A stretch of 27,008 bases of DNA from an uncultured Bacteroidota bacterium (lineage in GTDB: Bacteria > Bacteroidota > Bacteroidia > Chitinophagales > Chitinophagaceae), in the NCBI GenBank assembly GCA_903913355.1, contig CAIWKU010000297.1, positions 1-27,008 of the forward strand, given 5' to 3'. Both the position numbers and the translations under genes were made by a program. Under the pieces are notes generated by a model. That model ran no database searches, was not told the DNA's origin, and saw only the letters and a program-made list of their open reading frames with translations. This document shows, in pieces, positions 1 through 8,775 of the stretch. Within the stretch, counting starts at the first letter, position 1. The number at the start of each line of letters is the position of its first letter.

Positions 1-56
1 AGATTAAGCCGTAAAATTAGCAGATTTAATGTTACAACAATAATAATAAAAAGCCC

Positions 57-86
57 TTTTCTGAATAGTGGTTTGGCTTATCTTCG
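57..86 (+). promoter_or_regulatory. Candidate promoter of sucC
   Basis: A TATCTTCG element at 79-86 differs at one position from the Bacteroidota -7 consensus TAnnTTTG. A TTTT stretch at 57-60 lies 18 bases upstream, near the expected distance for the -33 TTTG. Transcription would begin about ten bases before the sucC ATG, giving a very short leader. Assigned by eye only. Confidence 0.3.
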
Positions 87-101
87 CAAAAATTTTCCCG
101 C

Positions 102-1313
102 ATGAACCTGCATGAATACCAAGCCAAAGAATTATTGAAAAAATACAATGTTCCCGTTCAGGAAGGTATTGCCGTAGATACGGTAATGGCCGCTGAAGAA
201 GCGTATCGCCAGATTAAAACTCAAACCGGTAATAGTTTTGCAGTGATCAAGGCCCAGATACATGCGGGTGGACGTGGAAAAGGTAAAATTGCAGGTACAG
301 AACAGAGAGGTGTAGCTGTTGCCAAAAGTTTGGAAGATGTTACCAATATTGCCAAAAACATACTGGGTGGTACCCTGGTTACCATTCAAACCGGTGCGGC
401 GGGTAAAAAAGTAAATAAAATACTGATTGCTCAGGATGTATATTACCCCGGAGCCAACCCAGTAAAAGAATTCTATCTCTCTATTTTGCTCGATCGTGCC
501 AAAGGGATGAATGTGGTTATGTATAGCACCGAAGGCGGTATGGATATTGAAGAAGTTGCACACAAAACCCCTGAAAAAATATTCAAAGAATGGGTTCATC
601 CAGGCGGTGGCTTACAGGGATTCCAGGCTAGAAAAATCGCTTTCAACCTGGGTCTTTCCGGTGAAGCTTTCAAAAGTTGCGTAAAATTTGTTACCAACCT
701 GTACAATGCCTATGTAGGTCTTGATTGCAGCATGCTGGAAATCAACCCTTTATTCAAGACCAGTGATGATAAAATCATAGCCGTTGACTGTAAGATGAAT
801 ATCGACGACAATGCCCTGATGCGTCACCCCGATATTGCAGCGTTAAGAGATGTTACTGAAGAAGACCCTACCGAAGTGGAAGCGGGTCAGTATAACCTCA
901 ATTTTGTGAAACTGGACGGCAATGTGGGTTGTATGGTAAACGGAGCCGGTTTGGCCATGGCTACCATGGATATGATCAAACTGAGTGGCGGAGAACCCGC
1001 AAACTTCCTGGATGTAGGCGGATCTGCTAACGCACAAACCGTTGAAGCCGGTTTCCGTATCATTTTGAAAGACCCGAATGTAAAAGCGATCCTGATCAAT
1101 ATTTTTGGTGGTATCGTTCGTTGCGACAGAGTTGCCGCCGGTGTTATCGAAGCATATAATAAAATGGGCAATATCAATATACCCATCATTGTTCGTCTGC
1201 AAGGAACCAATGCCGTTGAAGCCAAAAAACTAATCGACGAAAGCGGCCTAAAAGTAGAGTCTGCCATAGAACTCAGCGAAGCAGCGGAACTGGTTAAGCA
1301 GGCAGTAGCTTAG
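102..1313 (+). CDS. sucC: Succinyl-CoA synthetase (ADP-forming) beta subunit
   Basis: Beta subunit of the TCA-cycle enzyme that interconverts succinyl-CoA and succinate with substrate-level phosphorylation; it normally works with SucD, which carries the phosphohistidine. The 403-residue protein opens with the typical MNLHEYQAKELL, followed by an ATP-grasp domain (KAQIHAGGRGKGK at about residues 50-62, EINPL near 213) and a C-terminal CoA-ligase domain with the conserved GGIVRCDRVA segment. Length is slightly above the usual 385-400. No sucD follows: the next gene is convergent, so the alpha subunit must be encoded upstream of this window or elsewhere. ATG at 102 is the only sensible start. 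A short leader with a candidate promoter precedes it. Confidence 0.97.
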   Translation: MNLHEYQAKELLKKYNVPVQEGIAVDTVMAAEEAYRQIKTQTGNSFAVIKAQIHAGGRGKGKIAGTEQRGVAVAKSLEDVTNIAKNILGGTLVTIQTGAAGKKVNKILIAQDVYYPGANPVKEFYLSILLDRAKGMNVVMYSTEGGMDIEEVAHKTPEKIFKEWVHPGGGLQGFQARKIAFNLGLSGEAFKSCVKFVTNLYNAYVGLDCSMLEINPLFKTSDDKIIAVDCKMNIDDNALMRHPDIAALRDVTEEDPTEVEAGQYNLNFVKLDGNVGCMVNGAGLAMATMDMIKLSGGEPANFLDVGGSANAQTVEAGFRIILKDPNVKAILINIFGGIVRCDRVAAGVIEAYNKMGNINIPIIVRLQGTNAVEAKKLIDESGLKVESAIELSEAAELVKQAVA

Positions 1314-1329
1314 TAATTTGAAATGTGGC

Positions 1330-1393
1330 AATTTGAAAATTTGAAAATGAACAGCTAGGATTAACCTAATACCCATTTTCAAATTTTCAAATT
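1330..1393. terminator. Perfect 20-bp inverted repeat between convergent sucC and sprT-like genes
   Basis: Arms at 1330-1349 and 1374-1393 are exact reverse complements, 20 of 20, built from the word AATTTGAAAA. The 24-base spacer holds a further 4-bp stem (tagg/ccta). A third partial copy of the word follows at 1398-1410. The position between two converging genes and the A/T-rich arms suggest a bidirectional terminator, but there is no clean U tract outside the arms, so this role is inferred. The sequence also belongs to the quasi-repeat families found in other gaps of the window. Confidence 0.5.
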
Positions 1394-1402
1394 AACTAAT
1401 TT

Positions 1403-2026
1403 TCAAATTAACCTCACCTCACTAATCGCACTAAACGAATACTGAAGTCCGGTTTTGATTTCAACACAGGTATATCTTTTTCTACGCTTCTCTCCTTTTC
1501 GGAATACTTTTCCATTATCTGTTTGAAAAACAGCTCCTTCAGGAACATCTATCACAAACACATACCCTTCTTTTTTGGTGGGGTCATATTTTCTGAGAAC
1601 CAGTAGTAAATCGGTTTCGCCATTGGCAGTGGCTGCAGGGTTGATAATAGATCGCTGCAATGCTTTTTCAATATCAGATGGAAATATTTTCTGTTGTACA
1701 AAATCAATCAGTAAGCGGCTGAATTGACTTTTCCATTCTTTGCCGTGAGGTTCTACTTTGTTCTTATGCAGTTCAAATGTAAGCAGGTGTGCCAATTCAT
1801 GCAATAAAGTGATCAGGAATTCAAATTTGTTGAGATTACCGTTGATACTGATCTGGTGATTACGTCCCCATCCCCCTGCATGCCGATAATCGCCCAATAC
1901 CGATTTACGCTGCCGGGTAATGGTTAAATGAACTTTGTAATGATGCAGGTATTGAACTACTTTCTCAAAACTGCCATCAGGCAGGTAACCCGACAAAGCC
2001 TGCATTGGGTGTTCTTTCGCAGGCAT
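1403..2026 (-). CDS. SprT-like zinc metalloprotein
   Basis: A 207-residue soluble protein of the SprT-like family. It carries the zinc-binding helix HELAH at residues 76-80, followed at the family's spacing by EPHGKEW, whose His94 should be the third ligand. The preceding segment (RQRKSVLGDYR, residues 38-48) also fits the family. The C-terminal half has no obvious cysteine zinc ribbon. SprT-like domains are related to the SPRTN/Wss1 proteases that degrade DNA-protein crosslinks, but the bacterial family has no settled function. The ATG at 2026 overlaps the stop codon of the upstream gene by one base (TAATG), indicating translational coupling. It is the last gene of the minus-strand operon that starts at 3028, where I would have expected F-ATPase genes instead. 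Confidence 0.85.
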   Translation of the reverse strand: MPAKEHPMQALSGYLPDGSFEKVVQYLHHYKVHLTITRQRKSVLGDYRHAGGWGRNHQISINGNLNKFEFLITLLHELAHLLTFELHKNKVEPHGKEWKSQFSRLLIDFVQQKIFPSDIEKALQRSIINPAATANGETDLLLVLRKYDPTKKEGYVFVIDVPEGAVFQTDNGKVFRKGEKRRKRYTCVEIKTGLQYSFSAISEVRLI

Positions 2027-2415
2027 TATTTTTTAGGATTCAGCTGTAAAGAAATACGTACTTCCAGCCAGGTATACAAAATATATAATCCCATACTTAC
2101 AAATAAAGCATTTACACTTCTTCCCGCACCGGCAGCAAATAGATAAATAACAGCTGCTGCTGCTAGTCCGAATAATTTCAAAAACATACCTGCCATTACT
2201 CCACGAATCACCGCATTGGGATTGGGGTTATGGATATTTCTTGACTGGAAATAGATATTCACCACACTAAAGGCAAACAGAATCAGATTGGCGCTAATCA
2301 CCACAATGGGATCTATCTTCAGTTCCACGGCGGTTTTCCAAAAAAAAGCCAGTACAATACTAACGATTAACAATAGATATATTAATGCCCTGATTCGCTT
2401 GAAAAACGCTTTCAT
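2026..2415 (-). CDS. Small four-helix membrane protein, AtpI-like position
   Basis: A 129-residue integral membrane protein with four predicted hydrophobic helices at about residues 10-26, 36-55, 78-96 and 103-118, a basic N-terminus (MKAFFKRIR) and a basic C-terminal tail. I recognise no catalytic motif. It lies four bases downstream of the AtpZ/AtpI-like gene; in related Bacteroidota a protein of this size and topology usually sits between atpZ and the F0 subunit a gene atpB. By position and topology it may therefore be an AtpI-like helper for F0 assembly or ion supply, but sequence similarity to AtpI cannot be judged here. Its stop overlaps the start of the SprT-like gene by one base. Confidence 0.75.
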   Translation of the reverse strand: MKAFFKRIRALIYLLLIVSIVLAFFWKTAVELKIDPIVVISANLILFAFSVVNIYFQSRNIHNPNPNAVIRGVMAGMFLKLFGLAAAAVIYLFAAGAGRSVNALFVSMGLYILYTWLEVRISLQLNPKK

Positions 2416-2419
2416 TATT

Positions 2420-2623
2420 TTATTTTTTTGAGGTATCCTTCACCACTTTTACTAAAATACCAATTAATACGAGTAATGGTAATAACCAGATGCCTATTGG
2501 GATCCGGAAAGCTATCCATTTATCTACCCAAAAACCTGCATATACTGCAGCTCCCAACGCCAATAGTAATTGGAATGCCAGTCCGCTATACTGTAGTAAA
2601 GATGCTTGCTTGTTTACAGGCAT
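2420..2623 (-). CDS. AtpZ/AtpI family protein
   Basis: A 67-residue protein with two membrane helices (about residues 13-32 and 39-61) joined by the short polar segment GFWVDKWIAF, which matches the AtpZ/AtpI family pattern of glycine, aromatic and aspartate residues between two helices. Members are encoded at the head of F1F0-ATP synthase operons and have been proposed to help Mg2+ or Ca2+ supply or c-ring assembly. Here it is flanked by the M23-like gene nine bases upstream and the four-helix protein four bases downstream, all in one operon, yet no ATP synthase subunit follows. Start ATG at 2623. Confidence 0.8.
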   Translation of the reverse strand: MPVNKQASLLQYSGLAFQLLLALGAAVYAGFWVDKWIAFRIPIGIWLLPLLVLIGILVKVVKDTSKK

Positions 2624-2632
2624 AATCAGAAA

Positions 2633-3028
2633 TTAGTCGCTGGAAGCTTCTGTTTTAGGAACAACAGCAGGTATCGTATCCAACTTCATAGGGGTATTCC
2701 CTGTTAGTACTTTTTTAACCCCATCCAGGTATTGATCCTGGTACCGTAATGCCTGCTCCAATGAATCGGTCCGGATTTTTAATACCTGTAATGCCGAACG
2801 GCTTTCGCGTGTTCCATATCCGGGAATATAGTATTTGAGCGGAGAAAATGAGATTAGGGCAATGGTTAACCCTACCAATAAAACAAATACCGTACTTAGC
2901 CCAATATAGACACTCAATCTCGATAAACGGAAAGTAACCACTTCTTCATAAGTATCATCATTCATCACTACCAGACGGTAGCTATTTCGAAGACGACTAA
3001 GGGTATTATTGATTTCTGTATTAGCCAT
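2633..3028 (-). CDS. Membrane protein resembling the N-terminal part of Bacteroidota M23 peptidases, without a peptidase domain
   Basis: A 131-residue protein. Residues 15-70 (YRLVVMNDDTYEEVVTFRLS, a membrane helix at about 39-61, then FSPLKYYIPGYG) match, from memory, the cytoplasmic, transmembrane and juxtamembrane start of M23-family metallopeptidases common in Bacteroidota. A short coiled-coil-like stretch follows (about 77-108), and then the protein ends. The LytM/M23 catalytic domain, with its HxxxD and HxH motifs, is absent, and the next ORF starts only nine bases after the stop, so no peptidase has been missed downstream. It is the first gene of the operon and divergent from porW. Such short forms may be a distinct family rather than decay: the reading frame is intact. 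Confidence 0.75.
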   Translation of the reverse strand: MANTEINNTLSRLRNSYRLVVMNDDTYEEVVTFRLSRLSVYIGLSTVFVLLVGLTIALISFSPLKYYIPGYGTRESRSALQVLKIRTDSLEQALRYQDQYLDGVKKVLTGNTPMKLDTIPAVVPKTEASSD

Positions 3029-3043
3029 ATTGTTAAATCAGGT

Positions 3044-3073
3044 TAAAGGTAATAATCTATCCGCTTTTTCAAC
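3044..3073 (-). promoter_or_regulatory. Candidate promoter of the 3028-1403 operon
   Basis: On the minus strand GTTG (3073-3070), an 18-base spacer and TACCTTTA (3051-3044) resemble the Bacteroidota TTTG-N19-TAnnTTTG promoter with one mismatch in each box. Transcription would start a few bases before the ATG at 3028. Confidence 0.4.
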
Positions 3074-3113
3074 ATCCCTAATTAAGAAATAGCTGTATTT
3101 TTAAACACATTTT

Positions 3114-6100
3114 ATGTACCCGAGCCCATTACGTATATATAGCCGGCACAATATCCGATTGAATACGGTCCTTTTCGCTATTTGCTTTCTGCTAAACGGC
3201 TCCCTGCTTTTTGCCCAACCGAATACAACCATCGATGTTCCAAAACCCGCTAAATACGACTCAAGGGTACTGCCGGCAGAAAGAACAGGCGAAAACAAAT
3301 TCACAGCTCCCAGGCGTTTTTATAATGACCTGACCAGCCGTTTCAATTATTATTTTAATGCCAATAATAAACTGAACGAGATCATTGAAAAAGCAAAAGC
3401 AGCGCATACAGATGATTATACAGAACTATTACCCTTCTATAAATACAGTCTCGATGTAACCGCAAAAGACCATCTCGATTCCGTTATTTACAAATGTGTA
3501 TCGGGAATTCTTTTACATGATCTGCGCAGCGACTGGGTAGATAAACTATACCTGTTAATGGGCAAAGCCTATCTTTTCAGAAAGAACTTTGATTCTGCCG
3601 CTACCGTATTTCAATATATCAATTATGCCTTTGCTCCTAAAGATGATGGCTATGATATTCCTATAGGTAGTAATGCCAGCAATACCAATGGCGTTTTTAC
3701 AATTGCTACCAAAGAAACTAAGAACCTCTGGAAAAAAATCATGAGTGTTCCGCCCAGCAGGAATGAGAGTTTTATTTTACAGGCAAGAAATTATATAGAA
3801 CAAGGCAAATACATAGAAGCAACCAGCCTTCTTGAAATTTTAAGAGCTGATCCCAATTTCCCCACCCGCTTAAAAGATGACCTGTATGAAATGAGTGCCT
3901 ATGTGCTCTATAAACAGAAAGAATATACAGCAGCCGCTATACAATTAAAAAAAGCGCTGGTAAAACCTTCAGGCGACAGGTCTGAAATGGCAAGATGGGA
4001 ATACCTGGCCGGACAGCTATTTCAATTGGGACAAAAAGCACCTGAAGCCATCGCATCCTTTGAAAGTGCTATCCGCCATACATCAGACCCTTTGATGGAA
4101 GTATATGCCAGGCTCAATATTGTATCTCTGTCAAATGGAAATGAAGAAAATGCGCTGCAAAGAAATCTTGACGAATTATTGAGAATGGCCAAAAGAGATA
4201 AATATGAGGCCAATCGGGATGTGATCTATTATGCGGCGGCGGCACTGGAACTGAAAAGAAAAAATTATACTGCTGCACAATCACTTTTACTCAAAAGCAT
4301 TCATTATAATTTCAACAATCCTTTACAAAGACAGGAGAGTTTTTTACTCCTGGGCGACCTGAACTATACCCGAAAACAGTATGCGCAATCTTATGCGTTT
4401 TACGACAGTATACAGGTTCCCCTATTAAAGGAAGTTGACAAACCGCGCGTAAAAGAAAGAAAACCTGCCTTACAAATTATTACCGAAAACCAGGCCGTAA
4501 TCATAAAGCAGGACAGCCTGCAAAAATTGGCTTCTCTTACTCCTGAACTAAGAAATACCTATCTTAAAAAATTACTTAGGCAATTACGAAGGGATAAAGG
4601 GTTAAAAGAACTTGATTATATTGATCCGCAAACAAACAATAACCCCAGTCTTTTTTCTGGCACAGGGAATGGAGCAGATTTTTATTTTCAGAATAATAGT
4701 TTAAAATCCAGGGGATTCAACGATTTTAAAACACAATGGGGAACCAGGCCTAATATAGATAATTGGCGAAGACAAAGCGTCGTTGACCGATCTATGAGTC
4801 TAACCACACCTTTACTCGACAATAAAAACGCTGCAAATAACCAGGATGATAAAGAATTGACAGTTGAATCACTACTAAAAAATATTCCATTAACGGTTGC
4901 TCAGAAACAGCAATCAAATGAGGCTATCATCAAGGCTTTGCTTAGCAATGCACTAACCTTTCAGAATAAACTGGAGGATTATCCCTCTGCTATTCAAGCC
5001 TATGAAGAATTGCTGAGACGGTTTCCGGAAAGCGGAGAAGTGGAACAGATCCTGTTTAACCTCTCCTATTGCTATCGAAGAAATAATCAGTACGATAAGG
5101 CATTTGAAACCACTGATCTGCTAAAAAAATCGTTTGCGGGAGGTAAATATGCAAGTCAACTGGAAAAAGGAAGTATCTCTAAAAAGAACGATCCTGCAAA
5201 ACTACGGTACGAAGATATTTACCGTATGTTTATTGAAGGCAGGTTTGAGGAAGCAAAACAGGCAAAACTGCAGGCAGATAAACAATTTGGCAAAACCTAC
5301 TGGACACCACAATTACTCTTTATTGAATCGATTTATTATGTAAAACAAAGAGAGGATAGCACTGCTATCAATCGTTTGCAAAACCTGGCAAACTTATTCC
5401 CGAAAACACCGCTGGCTGAAAAAGCAGTTACTATGATAGATGTATTGAGAAGAAGAAACCAAATTGAGAATTACCTCACCAATCTTAACCTCAATAAAAG
5501 AGATGATCTGGTAGAGCGTGGAGTAGACCTGGATAGTACCAACCCAATGACCGGATTAAAAATAAGAAAATTAGGGCCGTATAAAGCCCCTACCACTATA
5601 CAAAGTAAAATCAGGGATATGGTAGATATTACTGATAGAAAAACCATTGCCATTGAAGCACCGAACAAACCCAAAGTAGATTCACTGGCATCGGTTAAAG
5701 TAGGCTTGAAACCATTGACCATACAAAATATTGCTAAAAAACCTGAAACTACCAAGGCCAATGGCTTCAGCTTCAACCCATCCGATACCCAGTATGTGGT
5801 AGTAATTCTTGAAAAAGTGGATCCTATTTTTGTTTCTGAGGGAAGAAATGCATTTAACCGTTTCAACCAGGAAAGATACCCTGGTCAGCGTATAGAAATT
5901 ATTACCAGAAAGATCAACGATCAGAACCAGTTTCTTGTATTTGGTCCTTTTGCTGATGCGGCAGCGGCGGTAACTTATATTGATGCTACAAGACCCATAA
6001 CATCTACCAGGATCATCCCCTGGTTAACCGCAGACAAGTATAGCTTTAGCATCATCAGTAGTGCGAATTTGCAGACATTGATTAATACCCAGGACCTAGC

Positions 6101-6146
6101 AGGATACCGGGCATTTATTCATAGCATATTCCCAGATAAATTTTAA
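3114..6146 (+). CDS. porW: PorW/SprE-like tetratricopeptide protein of the type IX secretion system
   Basis: A 1010-residue exported protein. A signal peptide (about residues 1-35, ending SLLFAQ) is followed by the segment FYNDLTSRFNYYFNANNKLN that opens the PorW/SprE family, then by many helical TPR-type repeats across about 100-800 (for example AYLFRKNFDSAATVFQ and SYCYRRNNQYDKAFE). The last 110 residues look like a small alpha/beta SPOR-like domain (YVVVILEKVDPIF onwards). PorW/SprE is needed for T9SS secretion and gliding, probably linking outer-membrane complexes to the PorKLMN machinery. Unlike the Flavobacterium protein, no lipobox cysteine is visible: the cleavage site looks like signal peptidase I. 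It is divergent from the M23-like gene, an arrangement I recall from other Bacteroidota. There is no alternative Met until far inside the protein. Confidence 0.85.
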   Translation: MYPSPLRIYSRHNIRLNTVLFAICFLLNGSLLFAQPNTTIDVPKPAKYDSRVLPAERTGENKFTAPRRFYNDLTSRFNYYFNANNKLNEIIEKAKAAHTDDYTELLPFYKYSLDVTAKDHLDSVIYKCVSGILLHDLRSDWVDKLYLLMGKAYLFRKNFDSAATVFQYINYAFAPKDDGYDIPIGSNASNTNGVFTIATKETKNLWKKIMSVPPSRNESFILQARNYIEQGKYIEATSLLEILRADPNFPTRLKDDLYEMSAYVLYKQKEYTAAAIQLKKALVKPSGDRSEMARWEYLAGQLFQLGQKAPEAIASFESAIRHTSDPLMEVYARLNIVSLSNGNEENALQRNLDELLRMAKRDKYEANRDVIYYAAAALELKRKNYTAAQSLLLKSIHYNFNNPLQRQESFLLLGDLNYTRKQYAQSYAFYDSIQVPLLKEVDKPRVKERKPALQIITENQAVIIKQDSLQKLASLTPELRNTYLKKLLRQLRRDKGLKELDYIDPQTNNNPSLFSGTGNGADFYFQNNSLKSRGFNDFKTQWGTRPNIDNWRRQSVVDRSMSLTTPLLDNKNAANNQDDKELTVESLLKNIPLTVAQKQQSNEAIIKALLSNALTFQNKLEDYPSAIQAYEELLRRFPESGEVEQILFNLSYCYRRNNQYDKAFETTDLLKKSFAGGKYASQLEKGSISKKNDPAKLRYEDIYRMFIEGRFEEAKQAKLQADKQFGKTYWTPQLLFIESIYYVKQREDSTAINRLQNLANLFPKTPLAEKAVTMIDVLRRRNQIENYLTNLNLNKRDDLVERGVDLDSTNPMTGLKIRKLGPYKAPTTIQSKIRDMVDITDRKTIAIEAPNKPKVDSLASVKVGLKPLTIQNIAKKPETTKANGFSFNPSDTQYVVVILEKVDPIFVSEGRNAFNRFNQERYPGQRIEIITRKINDQNQFLVFGPFADAAAAVTYIDATRPITSTRIIPWLTADKYSFSIISSANLQTLINTQDLAGYRAFIHSIFPDKF

Positions 6147-6317
6147 ATGAGTCAAATACCCGTCGAATATAACAAGATCGAATTTTGACTGATAGGTAAG
6201 CAACTAGTGAATCAGAAAATAATCACCATAATTTGCGTGATACCCCAAGATTCACAAAGAAAATGGCAGATATTTGAGGCAGATAAACATAACTTAATCA
6301 TATTTTATTAAAGCAGT

Positions 6318-8756
6318 ATGGCAAAATCTGTAAAAATTTTTTGGCGGATCTTTTTTGGTGGTTTTGCATTTTTCATTTTATTGATACTCGCTATCAACTG
6401 GGGATGGTTGGGTTCTATGCCTGACCTGGAAGATATTGAAAATCCAACCGCATCATTGGCCAGCCAGGTTTTGGCGGAAGATGGCACATTGATGGGGAAA
6501 TATTATGTTGAGGACAGGATCAATGTGGATTATAAAGATATCAGCAAATATGCCGTTGATGCGCTGGTAGCTACAGAAGACAAAAGATTTTATGACCATA
6601 GCGGTATTGATGGTTTTTCTTTAGGAAGGGCATTCTTTTACCTGGGAAGTGAGGGAGGTGCCAGTACCATAACGATGCAAACAGCGAAAAATCTGTTTAC
6701 AGAAAACTGGAGCACGAAAAATTTTCTACTGAGAAGTATACAGAAACTCAAAGAAGTTATTATTGCCATCAAGCTGGAAAAGAATTTCACGAAGGAAGAG
6801 ATACTCACACTCTACTTAAATACAGTTGCCTTTGGAGATAATGTGTTTGGTATTCGTAATGCATCCAAGACTTTTTTTCAGAAAGAACCCGACCGTATTA
6901 ATGTGCAGGAAGCCGCTATCTTAATTGGGATGATCAATGGACCAGGTATCTATAACCCCAGAACAAATCCCAAACGTGCACTTGAAAGAAGAAATCTGGT
7001 ATTGAACAGAATGGTGAGCAAAAATTTCTTACCCGCGGCCGAAGCCGAGGTATTGAAACGGAAACCCATGGAAACGAATTACAAAAAACTGGATGAAAGC
7101 ACGGGGCTGGGTCCTTATTTCCGGATGATATTGGGAGAAGACATGAAGAAATGGTGCAAGGAGCATAAGAAGAATAATGGCGACAATTATGATCTCTACC
7201 GTGATGGATTAAAAATATATACCACCATCAATCCCAGAATGCAGGAATATGCAGAAAGTGCTGTATCAAAGCATATCAACGCAATGCAAAAACTCCTGAA
7301 TGCACAGGATAATATCAAAAACGGAAGTGTTTGGAAAGGATATGAAAATGTGCTGGAAGCCGCCATGAAGCAAAGTGATCGGTGGAGAAACCTGAAAAAG
7401 GAGGGGATGGATGAAGAGGATATCAAAAAAACCTTTTACAGCCCAACCAAAATGCATGTGTTTGCGTGGAATAAGGCAAGGGGAACAGATACAACCATGA
7501 CCCCTTATGATTCTATCAAATACCACCGACAGATGTTACAGGCTGGTTTTATGGTGATGAATCCATTAGACGGACAGATCAAAGCCTGGGTGGGGGGTAT
7601 TGATTTCAAAACCTTTAAGTATGACCATGCCAATATCAATACCAAGAGACAAGTGGGCTCAACCATGAAACCACTTTTGTACAGTCTGGCTATTGAAGAA
7701 GCCGGCTTTACACCGAATACAACGGTATATGATGTGCAGCAGAGTTTTGGCGAATATGGAATGGTTCCTGCCACAAATAAAACATGCACCGGAGCAGCTA
7801 TGCCCATGGCATTGGCATTGGCCAAATCGAGAAACTGCGCAACAGCCTATGTATTGAAGCAATTGGATAACAATGGAAATAATGGGGCCAAAAGACTGGT
7901 TGATTTTTTACGTAAATGCGAATTTCAATCAAAGATTCCTGCCTATCCAGCCATAGGGATTGGTGCGGTGGAACTCTCGTTGATTGAAATGATGCAGGGA
8001 TATAGTATGTTCCCAGGCCGTGGCTTTAATGCCAAACCCATGTATATAACCCGAATCGAAGATAGGAATGGAAATGTACTCGCCACTTTTGTACCCCACA
8101 GAAAAGAAGTGATCAGCGATGTTACTGCCTATTCTGTCATCAAAATGATGCAGGGTGTAATGACAAATGGGACCGGTGCAGGCATTGGGAATTTTGATTT
8201 GCCTTCCGAGTTGGAAATTGCTGGTAAAACCGGAACCACCAATGATAATAGCGATGCCTGGTTTATGGGATATACACCGCAATTATTAGCCGGAGGTTGG
8301 GTAGGTGCAGATGACCGATTTATTCGCTTTAAAACAGAAAGCAAGAATGGAGAAGGGGGAAGAGCAGCCATGCCAATCTGGGCTTATTTTATGAAAAGTG
8401 TGGTTGCTGATCCGTATTGCGGACTGGATACCAAACTCACATTTGCGAAACCGGAATCCATGGCCAATGATATCCAGATCAATTTCAACGAAACCGTTCC
8501 AATACCCACCGGTGAAGATGAGGAAATGGGCACCAGCAAATCTGGCGATTATGAAGTGCCTGTAAATATTAAAGCAGAAGATATCGGCCCTGAGTCTGAT
8601 ACCAAACTGGATGCGTTAAAAACTCCATTAACCAATCCAAAACAAGGTGATAAGGACACAAAAAAGCCGGGTGATAAACCAGCGGCTTTGCCTACTGATA
8701 AAAAACCAAAAGTCGTAATGCCTCCACCAGGCAAAAAACAGGGAGTTGGCAATTAA
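6318..8756 (+). CDS. mrcA: Class A penicillin-binding protein (PBP1A-type transglycosylase/transpeptidase)
   Basis: Bifunctional peptidoglycan synthase of 812 residues. It has one N-terminal membrane anchor (about residues 8-30); a GT51 glycosyltransferase domain with the catalytic-glutamate motif ATEDKRFYDH (Glu87), the GASTITMQTAKNL motif (114-126) and a third conserved motif near EILTLYLN; and a transpeptidase domain with SxxK at Ser448-Lys451 (STMK), SxN at 504-506 (SRN) and KTGT at 637-640. All key residues are present. The last about 95 residues are a charged, proline- and lysine-rich tail without recognisable domain. A 171-bp gap separates it from porW. The VOC gene starts 19 bases after its stop and is probably cotranscribed. 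Confidence 0.95.
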   Translation: MAKSVKIFWRIFFGGFAFFILLILAINWGWLGSMPDLEDIENPTASLASQVLAEDGTLMGKYYVEDRINVDYKDISKYAVDALVATEDKRFYDHSGIDGFSLGRAFFYLGSEGGASTITMQTAKNLFTENWSTKNFLLRSIQKLKEVIIAIKLEKNFTKEEILTLYLNTVAFGDNVFGIRNASKTFFQKEPDRINVQEAAILIGMINGPGIYNPRTNPKRALERRNLVLNRMVSKNFLPAAEAEVLKRKPMETNYKKLDESTGLGPYFRMILGEDMKKWCKEHKKNNGDNYDLYRDGLKIYTTINPRMQEYAESAVSKHINAMQKLLNAQDNIKNGSVWKGYENVLEAAMKQSDRWRNLKKEGMDEEDIKKTFYSPTKMHVFAWNKARGTDTTMTPYDSIKYHRQMLQAGFMVMNPLDGQIKAWVGGIDFKTFKYDHANINTKRQVGSTMKPLLYSLAIEEAGFTPNTTVYDVQQSFGEYGMVPATNKTCTGAAMPMALALAKSRNCATAYVLKQLDNNGNNGAKRLVDFLRKCEFQSKIPAYPAIGIGAVELSLIEMMQGYSMFPGRGFNAKPMYITRIEDRNGNVLATFVPHRKEVISDVTAYSVIKMMQGVMTNGTGAGIGNFDLPSELEIAGKTGTTNDNSDAWFMGYTPQLLAGGWVGADDRFIRFKTESKNGEGGRAAMPIWAYFMKSVVADPYCGLDTKLTFAKPESMANDIQINFNETVPIPTGEDEEMGTSKSGDYEVPVNIKAEDIGPESDTKLDALKTPLTNPKQGDKDTKKPGDKPAALPTDKKPKVVMPPPGKKQGVGN

Positions 8757-8775
8757 TTGAAGAAATAACCAAAAA

